Translations under genes and position numbers: made by a program
Origin: Rhodobacteraceae bacterium IMCC1909
GTDB taxonomy: Bacteria; Pseudomonadota; Alphaproteobacteria; Rhodobacterales; Rhodobacteraceae
Direction of reading: 5' to 3'
Length of the DNA: 64,000 bases
Assembly (NCBI GenBank): GCA_030704425.1
Contig: JAPDHM010000001.1
Coordinates: 1,426,001 to 1,490,000 of the forward strand
Shown: in pieces, positions 43,720-52,796 of the stretch
Numbering within the stretch: the first letter of the stretch is position 1
Layout: each line of letters begins with the position of its first letter
Notes under the pieces: model-generated
What the model was told of the DNA's origin: nothing
Seen by the model: only the letters and a program-made list of their open reading frames with translations
Databases searched by the model: none

Positions 43720-45777
43720 TCACGTGCCTAAAAGAGCCTTTTTCTGGTCAGCCCATGTATGGATCAAATGATCAACGGCAAGACCGATAAACGCCACGCA
43801 AAGCCCAAGAACCAGTCCATTGCCTATACCATTTTTGTCCGACAAAGCTTTCAGGATGTATTGACCCAAATCTTCAGTGCCGATCATCGCGCCAATAATG
43901 ACCATGAAAAGGGCGAAAACCACTGTTTGATTAAGGCCCAACATGATATGTGGAAAGGCAAGCGGCATTTCAATTTTTACCCACCTCTGTAACCGATTGA
44001 CCCCAGACATTGAAGCTGCATCCTGCAAAGTGACCGGTACGCCACGCAGACCTTCGACCGTGTAGCGGATCGCTGGAATAGTTGCATAGACGATCACCGC
44101 AATAAGAACGGAGGTATCAGTCACGCCAAATAGCATAATGACCGGGATCAGATAGATGAAAGAGGGAAAGGTTTGCAGCGTATCGCAGCCGATTAAAATC
44201 ACGCGACTAGCTAAAGAGTTTTGCGCACAAAGCGAGCCAATAACTACACCCAGAATTGCTGAGATCATTACCGCGAATGACGTCATATAGGCGGTAATCA
44301 AGGCGCGATCCCACCACTCAGTAAAGGCGATGAACAGCAAAAATCCACCCACAATTACCGCAGAGCGCAGTCCGCCAATGATAAAACCAATGCCCATGAC
44401 AAGCACAAAGGTTGCGATCACAGGCATGCCCAGATAAGCGGCTTTCATTGGCATCAAAACGTCCAAAATTAGCCAATTATTAAAGGCTTGCAGCCCGTGA
44501 TACCAATTCTCAACCATCCAATCGACACCCGCCTGCCAAAATGGCTCTGTGGTAATGCCTTGGTTATGAGGGATCAGATAAAAATAATTTATACCGTTGA
44601 AAAAGATCGTTCTTCCCAGAAGACTCAGAAGCAGGCACAGCGCGAATATTGCTAGAAATATCACACCATATCGATGGCGACGCATGAAGCTTTCATCTGC
44701 GAAGTAATCGGTTTGCTGATTGGCCCAAGCCAAGGAAAGCTTGTCCAAAACTACCGCGATCAAAACGATGCAAATTCCAAGCTCAAGCGCCTGCCCAATG
44801 CGCAATTGGTTCAAGGCCAAAAGCAGGTTAAAACCTAAACCTTTCGCGCCGATAAAGGACGCAATGACCGCCATAGCCAAACATTGCATAATCACCTGGT
44901 TGCTGCCTATCAAGATATCGCGCCGAGCGGTTGGGATTAAGACTTTAAGCAGCATTTGACGGTTGGTGCAGCCATTCATTGCACCCGCCTCAACCACTTC
45001 CACTGGCACCCGTTTCAACCCTAGCAAAGTCAAACGGATCATCGGCGGGGTTGCAAAAATTATAGTGGCAATGGCGCCTGCGTGGTCGCCTACACCAAAA
45101 AATACCATGACCGGAATCAGATATGAAAAGTGCGGCATGGTTTGGGCCACATTCAATAATGGTTTGAGGACGGCTTCCGTTGTTGTGCTTTTGTAAGCTG
45201 CAGTTCCGAGCACCAGCCCCAAAAAGCAGGACACTGGGGCCGCGATCAGCACAAAGGAGAGAGTCTCCATTGCAGGCTCCCACTGACCAAAGATTGCGAT
45301 ATAGGAAGTCGCAAGCCCTGCCAAAAGCGCCAGCCCAGCGCCGCGTAGTGCATATCCTAGAACTATTGCCCCGCCAGATACAACCGTCCAAGGCAGCGCA
45401 GGCCAAACGGCCCAATCATGCTCACCGACAAAATCCCAGCTGGTAAAAGTTACTATAGTTTTGACACCGCCCAAAAGGATTTCACGGATCAACTCGATGC
45501 AGAACAAGACCGACCGAGAGAACCCACGCGTTAATTCACGAACCAAAGCAGAGGTCTCATATTCTTCAAGCTCAGGATCATACACCTCGACTGGTAACCA
45601 CTCATACATGAGGTTTTCTGCAAATTCATTAATTGCACCAGGCAAACCGGCAAATAAAGCTGGAAAACGCCAAAGGACATTTGTCTCTGACGGTTCAATG
45701 GCCAAACACAGGGCGAAAAATACGACCAAGAGGATTAGAAACTGGGTCAGCTTGCTTTGACGGGTCAAGTAATACAT
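43720..45777 (-). CDS. proW: Betaine/quaternary amine ABC permease, fused double ProW
   Basis: A 685-residue permease made of two ProW-like domains in one chain. Each half carries its own EAA loop: VEVVEAGAMNGCTNRQMLLKVLIP in the first and VTLQDAASMSGVNRLQRWVKIEMP in the second, each after a VGDHAG/VTDTS-type helix end. Single ProW proteins are about half this length and act as dimers, so the fusion should make a complete translocation pore. It is the last gene of a binding protein-ATPase-permease operon, ten bases after the ATPase. Substrate (glycine betaine, choline, proline betaine or a related osmolyte) is inference from the neighbours. Confidence 0.9.
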   Translation of the reverse strand: MYYLTRQSKLTQFLILLVVFFALCLAIEPSETNVLWRFPALFAGLPGAINEFAENLMYEWLPVEVYDPELEEYETSALVRELTRGFSRSVLFCIELIREILLGGVKTIVTFTSWDFVGEHDWAVWPALPWTVVSGGAIVLGYALRGAGLALLAGLATSYIAIFGQWEPAMETLSFVLIAAPVSCFLGLVLGTAAYKSTTTEAVLKPLLNVAQTMPHFSYLIPVMVFFGVGDHAGAIATIIFATPPMIRLTLLGLKRVPVEVVEAGAMNGCTNRQMLLKVLIPTARRDILIGSNQVIMQCLAMAVIASFIGAKGLGFNLLLALNQLRIGQALELGICIVLIAVVLDKLSLAWANQQTDYFADESFMRRHRYGVIFLAIFALCLLLSLLGRTIFFNGINYFYLIPHNQGITTEPFWQAGVDWMVENWYHGLQAFNNWLILDVLMPMKAAYLGMPVIATFVLVMGIGFIIGGLRSAVIVGGFLLFIAFTEWWDRALITAYMTSFAVMISAILGVVIGSLCAQNSLASRVILIGCDTLQTFPSFIYLIPVIMLFGVTDTSVLIAVIVYATIPAIRYTVEGLRGVPVTLQDAASMSGVNRLQRWVKIEMPLAFPHIMLGLNQTVVFALFMVIIGAMIGTEDLGQYILKALSDKNGIGNGLVLGLCVAFIGLAVDHLIHTWADQKKALLGT

Positions 45778-45786
45778 GAGCCCCCC

Positions 45787-46848
45787 TTAACCTATGCCTT
45801 CGGGCGTAGCGGAGGCACCAAAGAGCATTTTTATGATTTTCGACGCATGAATGGAGCCCACCACTGCCCCCTGTTGGTCCACAACCGCCACTTGCTTCGA
45901 TTCTGTCAAAATCGCCTCGGCCACTGTTTGGATGATGGCCTCCTGCGGAACCCGCAATTCAGATAGCTGCGTTGCATCAACCGATGGCTCCATAATGGAG
46001 CCTACGGTCAGTACTTTCTCGCGCGGCACTTCTTCAGTAAACTTGCGCACATATTCTGTGGCAGGATGCAAAATTATATTGGCCGGCTTATCCAACTGCT
46101 CAATCACACCATCCTTCATAATCGCAATGCGGTCGGCCAGCCGAAGCGCTTCTGAGAAATCATGGGTGACGAATAGAATAGTCTTATTCAACACTCCCTG
46201 AAGGCGTAAAAATTCGTCCTGCATTTCTTTCCGGATTAACGGATCCAATGCGGAAAACGGTTCATCCAAGAACCATATATCAGGCTCCACCGCAAGTGAG
46301 CGGGCAATGCCTACCCTTTGTTGCTGGCCACCTGATAATTGTCGAGGAAAATAATTGTCGCGCCCGTTCAGCCCAACCAGTTCCACCATATCCATGGCCC
46401 TAGCCATACTCTCCGCGGTCGTCTGGCCTTTGACTTGCAAAGGGAAGGCTATATTTTCAATAACGGTCTTGTGGGGCAGCAGGCCAAAACTCTGAAAGAC
46501 CATTCCCATTTTATTACGGCGCAGCTCAATCAATTGTTTGGGAGACAATGCGAGCAAGTCTTCGCCATCTATGAATATTTTTCCAGCAGTCGCGTCCGTT
46601 AGACGTGAAATGCATCGCAAAAGCGTTGATTTTCCAGACCCAGACAGGCCCATAACAACCAATATTTCACCTTCATGCACATCAAAACTTGCATCATTCA
46701 CACCAACAACACAGTCGGCTAATTTAAACTCTACTGCATCAACTTTCCCATTCGATTGGGACAATAATTTTTTCGCGTTCTCACCAAATATCTTGTAAAC
46801 GCTCTCACAGTGGATAACAGACTTTGATTTTGAGCTTTGCGATGACAT
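45787..46848 (-). CDS. proV: Betaine/quaternary amine ABC transporter ATPase
   Basis: A 353-residue OpuAA/ProV-type ATPase. Walker A is GLSGSGKSTLL, signature LSGGQQQRVGIARSLAVEPD and Walker B IWFLDEPFSALDPL. The C-terminal third (from VLTVGSIMEPSVDATQL) is a CBS-type region that senses ionic strength in OpuA. An N-terminal insertion (KKLLSQSNGKVDAVEFKLAD) after YKIFGENA is also characteristic of the family. ATG 46848 has AGGA six bases upstream; the reading from 46926 adds an unlikely leader. Confidence 0.93.
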   Translation of the reverse strand: MSSQSSKSKSVIHCESVYKIFGENAKKLLSQSNGKVDAVEFKLADCVVGVNDASFDVHEGEILVVMGLSGSGKSTLLRCISRLTDATAGKIFIDGEDLLALSPKQLIELRRNKMGMVFQSFGLLPHKTVIENIAFPLQVKGQTTAESMARAMDMVELVGLNGRDNYFPRQLSGGQQQRVGIARSLAVEPDIWFLDEPFSALDPLIRKEMQDEFLRLQGVLNKTILFVTHDFSEALRLADRIAIMKDGVIEQLDKPANIILHPATEYVRKFTEEVPREKVLTVGSIMEPSVDATQLSELRVPQEAIIQTVAEAILTESKQVAVVDQQGAVVGSIHASKIIKMLFGASATPEGIG

Positions 46849-46962
46849 TTGGGTTCCTAAGGGTCGTCCAGCCTGAATTTCTAGTATTGATGAGCTACAA
46901 TACCCAAAATATCGAGCCACAATCAACAGGCGTAGTGAGGATTAAATTTGGGAGGCAACTAA

Positions 46963-46988
46963 CCTGCAGCACCTTTTAGCGCTGCAGG
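46963..46988. promoter_or_regulatory. Stem-loop between binding-protein and ATPase genes
   Basis: CCTGCAGC, ten-base loop, GCTGCAGG: a perfect 8-bp stem starting 14 bases past the binding-protein stop codon. There is no T-run on the minus strand, so it probably protects the upstream mRNA or partly terminates, giving more binding protein than ATPase. Confidence 0.5.
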
Positions 46989-47001
46989 CTTTTATTACGC
47001 C

Positions 47002-47943
47002 TTATTCAGTAAAAGGCTTCCAAACATCTGCATGGTCTGCCAACCATTTTTTCGCAGCGTCTTGATGGCTCATCTTGTCGATATCAACCAAAGCGGCCAT
47101 CTGCCCAATATCCGTTGACGTAAAGGAAATTTTGCTAAAAGCAGTATAAGCTGCAGGGTGAGTTTTAGGGAACTTATAATTAGCCGCTTTTTTCAACCAG
47201 CCTTTTGGAGATCCGCAGGCACCGTTCCCACCATCACCGACCCGGCAACCTTCGAAATATTCCGGAAACTCTATGAAGACGAAGCCTTCAGCATCGGTGA
47301 AATTCGGTGTCCAGTTGAAGGTGATCACGCCGCGGCGGTCTTTCTTTGCGGACTCCAATTCTGCCCAAAGAGCATCGGCAGAGCCTGCAAATTTGACCAT
47401 ATATTTGTCATCCAGGCCTAAACCTGCCAAACGCTCTGGCATTTGATTGCCGTGCCAGCTTTGTGGTCCTTCCAACCAACGGCCTTTGCCACCGGAATCC
47501 GCGGTTGCGAAAACTTCAGGACAATCGGCTAAGGCTTCCCAATTTGGCAGACCTGGGCAGAGGTTGTCGTCGATGACATATTGCGGAACGCCCATTTCTT
47601 CCAACGTCATAGCGGCATGTGTACCGGCATCAATAATACCACCTTTTTGCATGGCGTTGTAAAAGGACGCACCGAATGTCGACTGCCAAACTTCATGAGA
47701 TATCGTCACATCGCCGTTTCGAATGGCTTCATAGACGGCTTGAGTGTCGGCAGGCACATATTCAACATTGTTGCCCATACTTTCAAAGATGCCACCAATC
47801 ACATAGGCCATCACAACTTGACTGGACCAGTTATGTGTTGGAATAACAATAGGCTTGCTTGAATCTGCAGCCAGTGACGGGCCAGATACTGCGGCCAGTG
47901 AAAGTGACATAGCAACGGCCATGTTCCGTGTAAGTTTTTTCAT
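47002..47943 (-). CDS. proX: Betaine-type ABC transporter substrate-binding protein
   Basis: A 313-residue periplasmic binding protein of the ProX/OpuAC type. Signal peptide: MKKLTRNMAVAMSLSLAAV, cleavage near SLAA. The mature part starts KPIVIPTHNWSSQVVMAYVI, the usual OpuAC opening; aromatic residues in VWQSTFGASFYNAM and FNWTPNFTDAEGFVF are candidates for the cation-pi cage that holds quaternary ammonium groups. ATG 47943 has AGGGAG upstream. First gene of the transport operon, divergent from soxB, which suggests uptake of a precursor of sarcosine such as glycine betaine. Confidence 0.92.
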   Translation of the reverse strand: MKKLTRNMAVAMSLSLAAVSGPSLAADSSKPIVIPTHNWSSQVVMAYVIGGIFESMGNNVEYVPADTQAVYEAIRNGDVTISHEVWQSTFGASFYNAMQKGGIIDAGTHAAMTLEEMGVPQYVIDDNLCPGLPNWEALADCPEVFATADSGGKGRWLEGPQSWHGNQMPERLAGLGLDDKYMVKFAGSADALWAELESAKKDRRGVITFNWTPNFTDAEGFVFIEFPEYFEGCRVGDGGNGACGSPKGWLKKAANYKFPKTHPAAYTAFSKISFTSTDIGQMAALVDIDKMSHQDAAKKWLADHADVWKPFTE

Positions 47944-48075
47944 TTCAATCTCCCTAATCAAGCGGCACATCCGCCGCAACTGAGTTGATTGCTTTTTGTG
48001 AGACTCGGCCCAAATCACAAAGCCATTCTTCTTTAATTATCTTTCAATCCCACGAATCCCTATTTTTAGAGAAAG

Positions 48076-48104
48076 CGCACACGATCTATGTGTGCGTTAT
48101 TTTT
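48076..48104 (+). terminator. Orphan terminator-like hairpin upstream of soxB
   Basis: CGCACAC, loop GATCTAT, GTGTGCG (extendable by a wobble and an A-T pair), followed by TTATTTTT. It has the form of an intrinsic terminator on the plus strand, yet no plus-strand gene lies upstream of it. It could end a small RNA or act as an attenuator of soxB. Confidence 0.5.
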
Positions 48105-48248
48105 CCTAACAGTCAAGTTTTATTCTTATAAATGCATCTTGTTGGACGCTGAAGCGAAGTGAACCTGTCTAAGTTACTTAATAAACACTCACTGGTTAAA
48201 TACGTTCAAAGTCGGAAAATACATGTAGTTTGTCCGATTTCAAACTTA

Positions 48249-48263
48249 ATTCATCAGCTGAAT
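48249..48263. promoter_or_regulatory. ATTCA-N5-TGAAT dyad near soxB start
   Basis: ATTCA TCAGC TGAAT, 31 bases before the soxB ATG. A similar ATTCA-GAC-TGAAT dyad lies 35 bases before dmmD. Candidate operator for one of the two regulators encoded between the operons. Confidence 0.3.
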
Positions 48264-48293
48264 TGGCCATATTCCCGCCAAGGAGCAAAGTTT

Positions 48294-49544
48294 ATGCGCT
48301 ATTCAGGTATACGAATTATTAAAGAGGCTCTAACTGACCACAAAGGCTGGACGCCGGCCTGGCGGGATGCAGAGCCACAAGCACAATATGACTACATCGT
48401 GATAGGGGGCGGAGGTCACGGCTTGGCAACTGCATATTACCTTGCCCGAAACCACGGGGCAAAAAAGGTTGCGGTACTAGAAAAAGGCTGGATTGGCGGT
48501 GGTAACGTTGGGCGTAACACTACAATCATCCGTTCCAACTACCTTCTGGACGGCAATGAACCATTTTACGAGCACTCATTGAAACTCTGGGAAGGCCTCG
48601 AACAAGATTTGAATTATAATACGATGGTCAGCCAACGCGGTATTCTAAATCTCATTCACTCCGACGCGCAGCGCGACGCGTTCACAAGACGCGGCAATGC
48701 AATGCTTCTTAATGGGGCAGATGCGGATTTACTCTCCACTAAAACCATACAAAAGCGCTACCCATTTCTCAATTTAGACAACGCCCGTTTTCCAATTAAA
48801 GGCGGTCTAGCCCAACATCGCGGCGGCACCGTGCGCCATGACGCCGTCGCTTGGGGATATGCCCGAGCTGCCGATCAATTAGGGGTAGATATCATCCAAA
48901 ACTGCGAAGTCACTGGCTTTCGAATTGAAGGTGGCAAATGCCTCGGTGTGGAGACGAATCGTGGCTATGTCGCTGGTGGCAAAATCGCCGCCTGTGTGGC
49001 AGGATCATCCAGCCGCTTAATGGGGAAAGCCAATATGCGCCTGCCTATTGAAAGCCATGTGCTTCAAGCGTTCGTATCGGAAGGGCTGAAACCCGTGCTG
49101 CCGGGGGTCATCACATTCGGAGCAGGACATTTCTATTGCAGTCAATCGGACAAGGGGGGCTTGGTTTTTGGCGGTGATCTAGACGGGTACAATTCGTACG
49201 CCCAACGCGGCAACTTGCCTGTGCTTGAAGACGTCTGCGAAGGGGCAATGGCCATCTTTCCAATGCTGGGCCGGGTGCGGCTCCTCCGCATGTGGGGCGG
49301 TATCATGGATATGTCTATGGACGGATCACCCATCATAGATCGGACGCATATTGATGGGCTCTATTTCAACGGTGGCTGGTGCTATGGCGGTTTCAAAGCT
49401 ACTCCCGCGTCTGGCTGGTGCTATGCCCATCTCTTGGCCACGGATGCCCCGCATGAGTTTGCTAGAGCCTATCGTTTCGACAGGTTTGAAAAAGGCCAAA
49501 TGATTGATGAAAAAGGCGTGGGCAACAACCCGCAGCTGCATTAG
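48294..49544 (+). CDS. soxB: Sarcosine oxidase subunit beta
   Basis: A 416-residue FAD-dependent oxidoreductase, exactly the usual beta-subunit size. The dinucleotide fold is YIVIGGGGHGLATAYYLARN and the covalent-FMN and substrate region is in the C-terminal half (GGWCYGGFKATPASGWCYAH). VAVLEKGWIGGGNVGRNTTI IRSNY is diagnostic. It oxidises sarcosine to glycine, passing the methyl group to tetrahydrofolate through the alpha subunit. AGGAG eight bases upstream fixes ATG 48294. First gene of soxBDAG. Confidence 0.96.
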   Translation: MRYSGIRIIKEALTDHKGWTPAWRDAEPQAQYDYIVIGGGGHGLATAYYLARNHGAKKVAVLEKGWIGGGNVGRNTTIIRSNYLLDGNEPFYEHSLKLWEGLEQDLNYNTMVSQRGILNLIHSDAQRDAFTRRGNAMLLNGADADLLSTKTIQKRYPFLNLDNARFPIKGGLAQHRGGTVRHDAVAWGYARAADQLGVDIIQNCEVTGFRIEGGKCLGVETNRGYVAGGKIAACVAGSSSRLMGKANMRLPIESHVLQAFVSEGLKPVLPGVITFGAGHFYCSQSDKGGLVFGGDLDGYNSYAQRGNLPVLEDVCEGAMAIFPMLGRVRLLRMWGGIMDMSMDGSPIIDRTHIDGLYFNGGWCYGGFKATPASGWCYAHLLATDAPHEFARAYRFDRFEKGQMIDEKGVGNNPQLH

Positions 49545-49557
49545 GAGCACAGGCGAT

Positions 49558-49845
49558 ATGATCATCAACCACCCGCTTCTCGGTCCGCGCGACAGCGCAG
49601 AATTCACCTATATGGGTGACGCCAGTCTCATTGATCGACCTGACTGGAAAAATCCGCAGGCTTTGACGCAATTCATTGACTACGGTTATATGCGTGACAA
49701 CCCTGCCGGGGCGCATTGTGAACTTTGGTATCACGAGCAGGGTGACCGCTCATTCCTCGTTGTCACCCGTGACACGACTACCCATGAAATTTTCTCAGTT
49801 GAATTGGCCCGCGATGTGGCCCGCAGCCGGGGACGGAGTACATGA
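49558..49845 (+). CDS. soxD: Sarcosine oxidase subunit delta
   Basis: A 95-residue small subunit. MIINHPLLGPRDSAEFTYMG and the C-terminal HCELWYHEQGDRSFLVVTRD TTTHEI match SoxD. Delta subunits usually bind zinc through Cys and His residues near the start (CPxC); here that region reads HPLLGPRDSAEF, so the usual cysteines are not evident. ATG 49558 lies 13 bases after soxB with AGGAGCACAGG ahead of it; the stop overlaps soxA by four bases. Confidence 0.93.
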   Translation: MIINHPLLGPRDSAEFTYMGDASLIDRPDWKNPQALTQFIDYGYMRDNPAGAHCELWYHEQGDRSFLVVTRDTTTHEIFSVELARDVARSRGRST

Positions 49846-52796
49846 GCCAAATCAATCGCCTTTCTGGAGGGAAAATTGATCGCCACCAGATTTTAAATTT
49901 CACCTTTGATGGCAAAACCTACCAAGGCCATCCAGGCGATACGCTGGCCAGTGCGCTTCTAGCCAATGACGTACGACTCATGGGCCGCTCTTTCAAATAC
50001 CACCGCCCACGCGGCGTGTTGACCGCGGGTTCAGAAGAGCCCAACGCCATAGTCGAGCTTCGCGAAGGGTCGCGCCAAGAGCCCAATACGCGGGCCACCA
50101 CGGCTGAGCTATATGATGGTCTCATCTCGAAATCACAAAACAAGATAGGCTCTCTACGTTTTGATTTAATGGCAGTTAATGATAGATTTTCAAATTTCCT
50201 CACTGCAGGCTTTTACTATAAAACCTTCATGTGGCCCTCTGCCTTCTGGGAAAAATTCTATGAACCGATTATCCGCAAAGCTGCCGGACTTGGCAGTATT
50301 AGTCTTAAAGATGATCCCGATGACTATGATCGCGGCTTTTTACATTGCGATCTGCTAATCATCGGTGCCGGTCCAGCCGGACTTGCCGCTGCTTTGACAG
50401 CTGGACGCGCGGGAGCGCAGATCATAATAGCAGATGAAGATTTCTCTTTCGGAGGCCGGCTAAATTCCGAGCGGTTCACTTTAGGCGATCAGAGTGGTTC
50501 AGATTGGACCGGTCAAACCGTAGCAGAACTGTCCAGTCTGCCCAATGTCCGAATTATGGCGCGCACTACAGTGCTCGGCGCTTTCGATCATGGTATTTTT
50601 GGAGCGTTGGAGCGGGTCTCAGACCACCTACTCCAGCCCGCTCCCGGCAAGCCAAGGCAAATATTTTGGAGGATCTACACCAAAGGCAGCCTGCTCTGCG
50701 CCGGAGCAACTGAGCGCCCAATTGCATTTGAAAACAACGACCGACCCGGAATCATGCTGGCTGGAGCAATGCGCAGCTATGCCAATCGATGGGCGGTGAC
50801 CACAGCTCGAAAGGTGGCAGTTTTTACAAACAATGATGACGGACACAGGACCGCAGCGGATTTACACGCTAAGGGTGTCTCCATCGCAGCGGTAATCGAC
50901 ATTCGGCCCGATGCACCGCAAAGCAACGATTTTGAGGTAATCGCAGGCGGCCAAATTATAAACAGTCGTGGACGCTTAGGGCTCAAATCTATCGATATCG
51001 CCTTGCCTGCCGGCGGGATCCGTCAGCTGTCTTGCGGAGCTTTGGGAGTGTCGGGCGGTTGGAACCCCAATATACATCTAACAAGCCACCACCGCGGCCG
51101 GCCGGAATGGCTGCCAGACATTGCCGCCTTTGGCCCGCCCGCGAAGGGGCCCGCGGGCTTGCGAGTAGCAGGCGCAGCGAAAGGTGACCTTACCACATCG
51201 GGCGCATTGAACAGCGGCACAGAGCAGGCCAATGCCTGGCTGAAAGATCTTGGCTTTGTTCCTACCGCACCCGACCTTCCAGAAGCCGAAGATGCCCCAA
51301 TTTCCATCACGCCATTTTGGTTCGTAAAAGGCTGCAAACGCGCTTGGCTGGATCAGCAAAACGACGTAACCGTCAAAGATGTGCATCTCGCGCATCAAGA
51401 GAATTTCGTAAGCGTTGAGCATCTTAAGCGCTACACCACCCTTGGCATGGCAACCGACCAGGGCAAAACCTCCAATATGGGGGGACTGGCAATTTTAGCA
51501 GAGCTTACAGGCAAAGCCATCCCCGAGGTAGGCACAACCGTCTTCCGCCCCCCGTATACCCCAACTGCCATCGGTGCCTTTGCAGGGCGTGACCGGGGCA
51601 CAGCGTTTCGTCCTACCCGCAAGACTCCAAGCCATGCGTGGGCTGAAGAGCAGGGGGCAGTCTTTGTTGAAGTTGGCATGTGGTTGAGGGCCCAATGGTT
51701 CCCAAAGGAGGGCGAAACAGATTGGCGACAATCAGTAGACCGTGAGGTGCTGGCCACACGCAAATCTGTTGGCGTTTGTGATGTCACAACCCTGGGCAAA
51801 ATCGACGTTCAGGGTGCAGATGCCGCAACATTTCTTAACAAAATTTATTGCAACGGCTTTGCCAAATTGGCCGTGGGCAAAACTCGCTACGGTTTGATGC
51901 TGCGCGAAGACGGGATCGCCATGGATGATGGCACCACCGCCCGACTGGCTGAAGATCACTTTGTGGCCACCACCACCACGGCCAATGCGGTATCAGTCTT
52001 TCGCCACATGGAATTTGCCCGTCAGTGCCTCTGGCCTAATCTCGACGTACAATTGATCTCCACCACCGAGGCCTGGGCGCAATATGCCGTGGCGGGTCCT
52101 AACGCGCGACGCTTGCTTCAAAAAATTGTCGACCCAGAATTTGATTTGTCCAATGAGGCCTTCCCCTTCATGGCATGCGCCAATATCACAGTCTGCGGTG
52201 GTTTGCGTGCTCGGCTATTTCGAATCTCTTTCTCGGGAGAGCTGGCCTATGAACTCGCCGTTCCGACGCACTACGGCGATGCAATGATCCGGCGCCTTAT
52301 GCAGGCCGGAGAAGAATTTGACGCGGTGCCCTATGGCACAGAGGCGCTCGGCGTTATGCGGATTGAAAAAGGTCATGCGGCGGGCAACGAACTCAACGGC
52401 ACGACTACTGCTCTTAACCTTGGCATGGCACGTATGGTCTCCAAAACGAAAGATAGCATCGGCTCCACCCTCTCAGAACGCAGCGGACTCAAAAGAGAGG
52501 ATGCACTCAAACTGGTCGGATTGCGGCCAGTGAACCCAGCCAACCCGGTGCCCGCCGGCAGTCATTTAATGTCCAAAGGCGATCCAGTGGATGCCGCCCA
52601 TGACCAAGGCTATGTTACGTCCGCCTGTTTCTCACCAAATCTGGGCCATTTCATCGCGCTTGCCTACGTCAAGTCTGGGGACAGCCGGATGGGCGAAATC
52701 CTACGACTTGTCAGTCCATTGACCGGCTTTGATCATGAGGTTGAAGTGGTCAGCGCACATTTCATTGATCCTGAGGGGGAACGCCTGCGTGCATGA
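49842..52796 (+). CDS. soxA: Sarcosine oxidase subunit alpha
   Basis: A 984-residue alpha subunit. The N-terminal region is a 2Fe-2S-ferredoxin-like/thioredoxin-like module (FDGKTYQGHPGDTLASALLA) lacking cluster cysteines, then an NAD-binding Rossmann domain (DLLIIGAGPAGLAAALTAGR), and from about residue 600 a GcvT-like tetrahydrofolate domain (GVCDVTTLGKIDVQGADAAT FLNKIY ... EALGVMRIEKGHAAGNEL). It forms 5,10-methylene-tetrahydrofolate from the imine made by SoxB. Its start overlaps soxD and its stop overlaps soxG, so the four subunits are co-translated. Confidence 0.96.
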   Translation: MSQINRLSGGKIDRHQILNFTFDGKTYQGHPGDTLASALLANDVRLMGRSFKYHRPRGVLTAGSEEPNAIVELREGSRQEPNTRATTAELYDGLISKSQNKIGSLRFDLMAVNDRFSNFLTAGFYYKTFMWPSAFWEKFYEPIIRKAAGLGSISLKDDPDDYDRGFLHCDLLIIGAGPAGLAAALTAGRAGAQIIIADEDFSFGGRLNSERFTLGDQSGSDWTGQTVAELSSLPNVRIMARTTVLGAFDHGIFGALERVSDHLLQPAPGKPRQIFWRIYTKGSLLCAGATERPIAFENNDRPGIMLAGAMRSYANRWAVTTARKVAVFTNNDDGHRTAADLHAKGVSIAAVIDIRPDAPQSNDFEVIAGGQIINSRGRLGLKSIDIALPAGGIRQLSCGALGVSGGWNPNIHLTSHHRGRPEWLPDIAAFGPPAKGPAGLRVAGAAKGDLTTSGALNSGTEQANAWLKDLGFVPTAPDLPEAEDAPISITPFWFVKGCKRAWLDQQNDVTVKDVHLAHQENFVSVEHLKRYTTLGMATDQGKTSNMGGLAILAELTGKAIPEVGTTVFRPPYTPTAIGAFAGRDRGTAFRPTRKTPSHAWAEEQGAVFVEVGMWLRAQWFPKEGETDWRQSVDREVLATRKSVGVCDVTTLGKIDVQGADAATFLNKIYCNGFAKLAVGKTRYGLMLREDGIAMDDGTTARLAEDHFVATTTTANAVSVFRHMEFARQCLWPNLDVQLISTTEAWAQYAVAGPNARRLLQKIVDPEFDLSNEAFPFMACANITVCGGLRARLFRISFSGELAYELAVPTHYGDAMIRRLMQAGEEFDAVPYGTEALGVMRIEKGHAAGNELNGTTTALNLGMARMVSKTKDSIGSTLSERSGLKREDALKLVGLRPVNPANPVPAGSHLMSKGDPVDAAHDQGYVTSACFSPNLGHFIALAYVKSGDSRMGEILRLVSPLTGFDHEVEVVSAHFIDPEGERLRA

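Larger units (their letters stand above)
47944..48293. other. 350-base divergent regulatory region between proX and soxB
   Basis: No gene is seen. It separates the transporter operon from soxBDAG and must carry both promoters. It contains a terminator-like hairpin pointing toward soxB (48076-48104), a dyad close to the soxB start (48249-48263) and an imperfect inverted repeat AGTCGGA...TCCGATT near 48209-48240. A leader frame from 48159 in line with soxB is unlikely to be translated because AGGAG lies directly before ATG 48294. Confidence 0.5.

Noticed and set aside
47944-48293. Glycine riboswitch controlling soxB
   Set aside because: The region lacks the conserved glycine aptamer sequences; only the terminator-like hairpin is present.
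48159-48293. N-terminal extension of soxB from ATG 48159
   Set aside because: The extension has no family match and AGGAG directly precedes the normal start at 48294.
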